Assembly: GCA_049115955.1 (NCBI GenBank)
Contig: JAGDZJ010000012.1
Coordinates: forward strand, 62,001 to 126,000
Reading direction: 5' to 3'
Source of the DNA: Salinispirillum sp049115955
GTDB taxonomy: Bacteria > Pseudomonadota > Gammaproteobacteria > Pseudomonadales > Natronospirillaceae
DNA length: 64,000 bases
The translations under genes were made by a program, and so were the position numbers. Shown in pieces: positions 60,573 through 64,000 of the stretch; position 1 is the first letter of the stretch; the number at the start of each line of letters is the position of its first letter. The notes beneath the pieces are model-generated. The model saw only the letters and a list, made by a program, of their open reading frames with translations. It was not told the origin of the DNA and did not search any database.

Positions 60573-63464
60573 CTACGCACCGGCCTCCTGTCCGTGCAGT
60601 ATCTCGGGTTTGCTGATGCCATAACCTTGGCCAAAATGCACGCCGAGCTCTTTCAGGGCGTATTCCAGTTCTTCGTTCTCTACAAATTCCGCAATGGTTT
60701 GTAGATTCATGCTTTGCGCTACTTCATTGATCGATTTCACCATGGCGTAATCGGACGCGGTGGTGAGCATGTTGCGCACAAAACTGCCGTCGATTTTCAA
60801 ATACTGCACAGGCATGTGTTTCAGGTAGCTGTACGACGAATAACCGGTGCCGAAGTCATCCAACGAAAACGAACAGCCTATCGCTCTTAATTCCGAAATA
60901 AACTGCTGTGTGATGTCTATACGTGTGACCGCCATGCTTTCCGTAATTTCAAAGCACACCTTCTCGAAGGGTATGCCATGTTCAGTAAACTGCGCCCGAA
61001 TAAAGGGTACCATCTCGGGCGAGCTCAGAGACTGTCCGCTGAGATTCACGCTGGCGCGATGCAGACTCGACAGCTCCTCTGGGTTGTCGTGCAGCCAGCG
61101 AAAAAAGCGCGCAATTACCCAACGGTCTATGGCCTCCATCAACCCGTAGCGTTCCGCCGAGGGCAGAAACTCACCGGGTGCGGCGACACGACCGTCCGGC
61201 AGTTTCAGTCGCAACAATACCTCATAGTGTTGACCGGACTCCTGCAAGGCCAGAGGCTTGATGGTCTGACGTGTGAGCAGGAAACGGCTTTCCGACAACG
61301 CACTGTAGATCTCCGTTACCCACGCTGACATCACCTGACGACGTTGCAAATCAGCGTTGGTTTCGGTGTAGAAGCTGACCTGATTGCCACCTTGTTCTTT
61401 CGATGCCTGACAGGCCGTATCCGCGCGCGCCAGAATGTCGTCGGGGCTTTGTTTGCCTGCACTGAAGGTGGTGACGCCAATGCTGGCAACCAGTTGATAG
61501 GTCTGGCTCTGATGCACAAAGGGCGTGTTTAGAGCCTGACGGCGCAACCGTTCAGCCACCGCCATGGTGGCGGCTTGATCAGAACCGGGCAGCAGTATGG
61601 AGAACTCATCAGGGCCGGTACGCGCGGCCGCTGACCCCGTGGGCAGAACGGCGACTATTTCGCTGGCCGACTGCATCAGGGCTTTATCGCCTTGTTCGTG
61701 TCCGCATTGGGTGTTGATCAGGCGGAAGTTGTCCAAGTTGAGGCAAATCAGCCCCCATGAGCTTTGGGAGGCCGGGTTTTCGTCGGTGGCTTGTTGAATG
61801 GCACTCAACAGGCTGCGGCGATTCAGCAAGCCAGTCATGGCATCGTGCGTGGCCAAATACGATAAGCGTTGTTCGAACGCCTTGCGGCCAGTAATGTCGA
61901 TAAAGCTGCACTTAATGACGGTGTCGCGTTGGTCTCCCTCCAGCCACGCCAATACCAATACCCAGAGTTCGCGCTTTTCGAAGGTCAACATGCGCACCTC
62001 GCGCCCCGGCATTTTGCCATGGCGAAAGACTTCATTATGCAGGTCAGTAAAGTCTTGCGGGTCGTCGAGCATTTGAGTCAGGTCGGTGTTGCCTGCAGCG
62101 AGCAACTCGTTGAAATCAGCGCAATCGAAGAACCGGCAAAAGGCGGGGTTCGCATCTTGAATCAGTCCGGTTTCGGTAACTGTGGCGAAGCCCTCTTCGG
62201 CGTTCATATAGAGCCGCTGAAAGCGCAACAGTGAATCAATAGACGACTGCTGCGCTTTGATGCGCTTGTCTCGCTCACGTCGCAGTTGGTTATTCAGCGA
62301 CAGATACAGCAGTGAAAAAGTGGTGACAGCACCGATGTGAATGCCGTAGTCCGTCCATACGGTGCGCGGTAGCCATTCCAGTCGGTTGGCCAACACCAAT
62401 GTAATGCCGGTGGAGTACGTTGCCCATGCATAGGTGACGGTACGGAAGGTTTCTTTTTTCAGACCCAGCCAAAGAAAGGCGTTGTGTGCCATTACAATCA
62501 CGGTCACGGCAAGGGCCACCGCGAGAGTGGGCAGGGTAAGTGCCAGATACCAAGGGCTCAACGCCGCCAATAAGGTCACGGCCGAGAGCGCCGCACCACT
62601 GAGCAGAAGGCGCTCACTGAACAGTAACGACGAACGTTGTTTTCGCTGCCGCATGTAGGCCGGCGTGGCCGCCACGAGTGTGGTGTGTAAACAGATGCAG
62701 ACCTGCATGACACGATGCGCAAAGCCGCCATTGGGAACCCAAGGCAACAGGTTGCCTAGCCCGCCCGTGAACAGAAAATACACATTCATGATCAGGCCAA
62801 GCACGCTGTAGAACAGGTAAATACGTTGGCGGGTGAAGGCAAACAGCAATAGGCTGTACGACGCGACCATCAACAAAACGCCATGGAACAAGCCAAGCAG
62901 CGTCAGCCGCCAAAAACGTTCCTGCTCATACTGCTCACTGCGCGTCAGCAACAGCGGCACTTGGTTGTGACCCACCTGATGCGCTGACACATAAAGGTAT
63001 CCGCTCGTTCGTGGCGCCAGTTCAATGGGTACTGCCCAGCGCACGTCCGCCAGCAACGGCTGCTCGGTGTTACGCCAGGTGCCGGCGGAGACGTGCTTGG
63101 GCTCAGAATCATCGGTGTGCCATACGAGATCAAATTGACCGATGAGTGGCTCATTCGCAACGACGACCAGTGACATCGTCTCATCGCTTAAGTTGGCCAG
63201 TGCGATGCGTTGCCACAGCCGTTGCTCACCGGTAGCGCGCAAGCCAGATGGTTTAGGGCCAAGTTGCCAAGGCGCATCGGGGCGGGTGATGTTTTCAGCG
63301 TGCCACTGAGTTCGATCATCCAGTAGCCATTGCGTGTGTGGATTGAGGGATTGTTGGAGAAACCCGCTGTCTAACTGCACCGGTTGTCCCGCATTGGCGA
63401 ACGCCAGCAAGGGTGTGCTCAGTAAGAGCCAAAAACCGTATAAATGTGGTTTCCAATTCAGCAT
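60573..63464 (-). CDS. 7TMR-DISM - PAS - GGDEF - EAL sensor protein
   Basis: A 963-residue protein. A signal peptide (MLNWKPHLYGFWLLLSTPLL) is followed by a periplasmic DISMED2 domain, seven TM helices (about 185-400), a PAS domain (RLYMNAEEGFATVTETG to DITGRKAF), a GGDEF domain with TGPDEF in place of GGDEF, and an EAL domain. EAL residues YEVLLRL, VNLSGQSL, FEITESMA, DDFGTGYSS, LKIDGSF and FGQGYG are intact. Phosphodiesterase activity is likely; cyclase activity is doubtful. It has the same overall design as 51463-53934 with an added PAS domain. Confidence 0.9.
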   Translation of the reverse strand: MLNWKPHLYGFWLLLSTPLLAFANAGQPVQLDSGFLQQSLNPHTQWLLDDRTQWHAENITRPDAPWQLGPKPSGLRATGEQRLWQRIALANLSDETMSLVVVANEPLIGQFDLVWHTDDSEPKHVSAGTWRNTEQPLLADVRWAVPIELAPRTSGYLYVSAHQVGHNQVPLLLTRSEQYEQERFWRLTLLGLFHGVLLMVASYSLLLFAFTRQRIYLFYSVLGLIMNVYFLFTGGLGNLLPWVPNGGFAHRVMQVCICLHTTLVAATPAYMRQRKQRSSLLFSERLLLSGAALSAVTLLAALSPWYLALTLPTLAVALAVTVIVMAHNAFLWLGLKKETFRTVTYAWATYSTGITLVLANRLEWLPRTVWTDYGIHIGAVTTFSLLYLSLNNQLRRERDKRIKAQQSSIDSLLRFQRLYMNAEEGFATVTETGLIQDANPAFCRFFDCADFNELLAAGNTDLTQMLDDPQDFTDLHNEVFRHGKMPGREVRMLTFEKRELWVLVLAWLEGDQRDTVIKCSFIDITGRKAFEQRLSYLATHDAMTGLLNRRSLLSAIQQATDENPASQSSWGLICLNLDNFRLINTQCGHEQGDKALMQSASEIVAVLPTGSAAARTGPDEFSILLPGSDQAATMAVAERLRRQALNTPFVHQSQTYQLVASIGVTTFSAGKQSPDDILARADTACQASKEQGGNQVSFYTETNADLQRRQVMSAWVTEIYSALSESRFLLTRQTIKPLALQESGQHYEVLLRLKLPDGRVAAPGEFLPSAERYGLMEAIDRWVIARFFRWLHDNPEELSSLHRASVNLSGQSLSSPEMVPFIRAQFTEHGIPFEKVCFEITESMAVTRIDITQQFISELRAIGCSFSLDDFGTGYSSYSYLKHMPVQYLKIDGSFVRNMLTTASDYAMVKSINEVAQSMNLQTIAEFVENEELEYALKELGVHFGQGYGISKPEILHGQEAGA

Positions 63465-63583
63465 GTAGCGCGTCCCGGCTCTTCCTTGCCACTCGTTCGC
63501 AAAGTGGCTATGCAGTGGCTTTGTCTCAATGACGACTTGCAGAGAAGCTATCGTGTAAAGAGTCTAGCACAACCCATAGCCGA

Positions 63584-64000
63584 TCACTGATCAAGTGCGC
63601 CCGGTTGACTCAGCAGCACCACAGAGCGCGGTGCGGCCTCATAGTGATCCAAGCAGGATGGCTCGCCTACGGGCGGGGGTACAGCATCACGCGTATCGAA
63701 CAAAACGGACCATTCAAGAGCAGCATCACCGGGGAAACTAAAGCGTACCGATTGATCTGCGCCGTTGATGAGCCATATGAAGCGCTCGGTGCAACTGGCC
63801 AGCCCTCCCGCGATGTCGGTCAGTGCCGACGACAAAACGACGCCGATGGTGCGACCTAGGTCGTTGTGCCAATCCTGAATCGACATGGGCTCGCCTTGCG
63901 GGTTAAACCAGTGCACAGCATCACTGTGTGCCGGTTCTTCCAGAATTTGTTCGGGGCTGAACACCAAGTCGTGAAACAGGGTAGAGCTTTGGCGGATTCT
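63584..64000 (-). CDS. glgX: Glycogen debranching enzyme, C-terminus (partial)
   Basis: The last 138 codons are present; the gene continues past the right edge in the same frame (RQSSTLFHDLVFSPEQ). HWFNPQGEPMSIQDWHND followed by RTIGVVLSS, then RFIWLINGADQSVRFSFPG and WSVLFDTRD, match the C-terminal beta-domain of GlgX-type debranching enzymes, which release maltotetraose limit branches during glycogen breakdown. The catalytic domain is not visible. A 119-bp gap to the GGDEF/EAL gene on the same strand holds nothing I recognise. Confidence 0.82.
   Translation of the reverse strand, partial: RIRQSSTLFHDLVFSPEQILEEPAHSDAVHWFNPQGEPMSIQDWHNDLGRTIGVVLSSALTDIAGGLASCTERFIWLINGADQSVRFSFPGDAALEWSVLFDTRDAVPPPVGEPSCLDHYEAAPRSVVLLSQPGALDQ

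Overview
The window comes from a gammaproteobacterial chromosome of roughly 55-60% GC. The gene set (glyoxylate carboligase operon, SelD fused to an FAD oxidoreductase, TldD/PmbA, 7TMR-DISM GGDEF/EAL proteins, a CASTOR/POLLUX-like channel and Pseudomonas-style REP palindromes) suggests a marine or halophilic relative of Oceanospirillales, Marinobacter or Pseudomonas. The genus cannot be fixed from the sequence. I recognised no rRNA, tRNA or CRISPR array.

Layout. 0-7 kb: purine-ring/glyoxylate catabolism. xdhA (partial), glycerate kinase, tartronate semialdehyde reductase, hydroxypyruvate isomerase and glyoxylate carboligase lie on the minus strand, with a divergent LysR regulator and then glcG. 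Shared palindromes suggest common control by a TetR/RutR-type regulator and by the LysR protein. 7-19 kb: an MFS transporter, a two-gene vWA lipoprotein/membrane protein unit of unknown function, lpd with a divergent TetR regulator, an unusual two-component pair, a MaoC-like protein, and the pmbA-tldD protease pair.

19.4-22.1 kb: a compact, lower-GC three-gene operon encoding an OLD/DUF3696-type ATPase, a PIN-like nuclease and an RNA ligase, inserted between tldD and eda. It is the best candidate for an undescribed RNA-targeting conflict and RNA-repair system. 22-34 kb: eda, selD fusion, selU, a small heat-shock protein behind a sigma32-like promoter, a chemoreceptor broken by an in-frame stop, a P-type ATPase, a DUF188 protein, a periplasmic binding protein and an ABC exporter.

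35-38 kb: a decayed accessory island bounded and peppered by REP/REPIN palindromes. It holds a beta-barrel protein, an XRE regulator, a small unknown gene whose 3' end is supplied by a REPIN, the N-terminus of a type I restriction HsdR, an AlbA_2/HATPase protein with a large internal deletion, and a fused RhuM-Fic remnant. It reads as a collapsed defence island.

38-64 kb: mostly housekeeping and sensory genes. These include NAD(P)HX repair, transporters, a CASTOR-like channel, RidA, an M23 peptidase, a nitroreductase and an LldD-type oxidase. A MerR regulator follows, with a textbook 20-bp-spacer target promoter in front of a quinone reductase. Next come LysE, Tpx, a multidomain lipoprotein, two GGDEF/EAL proteins, dGTPase, a penicillin-acylase-type hydrolase, parC, a ComFB-like protein and the end of glgX. 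Two copies of a dispersed palindromic repeat (15.5 and 47.5 kb) and one MITE-like element (49.1 kb) lie between genes.
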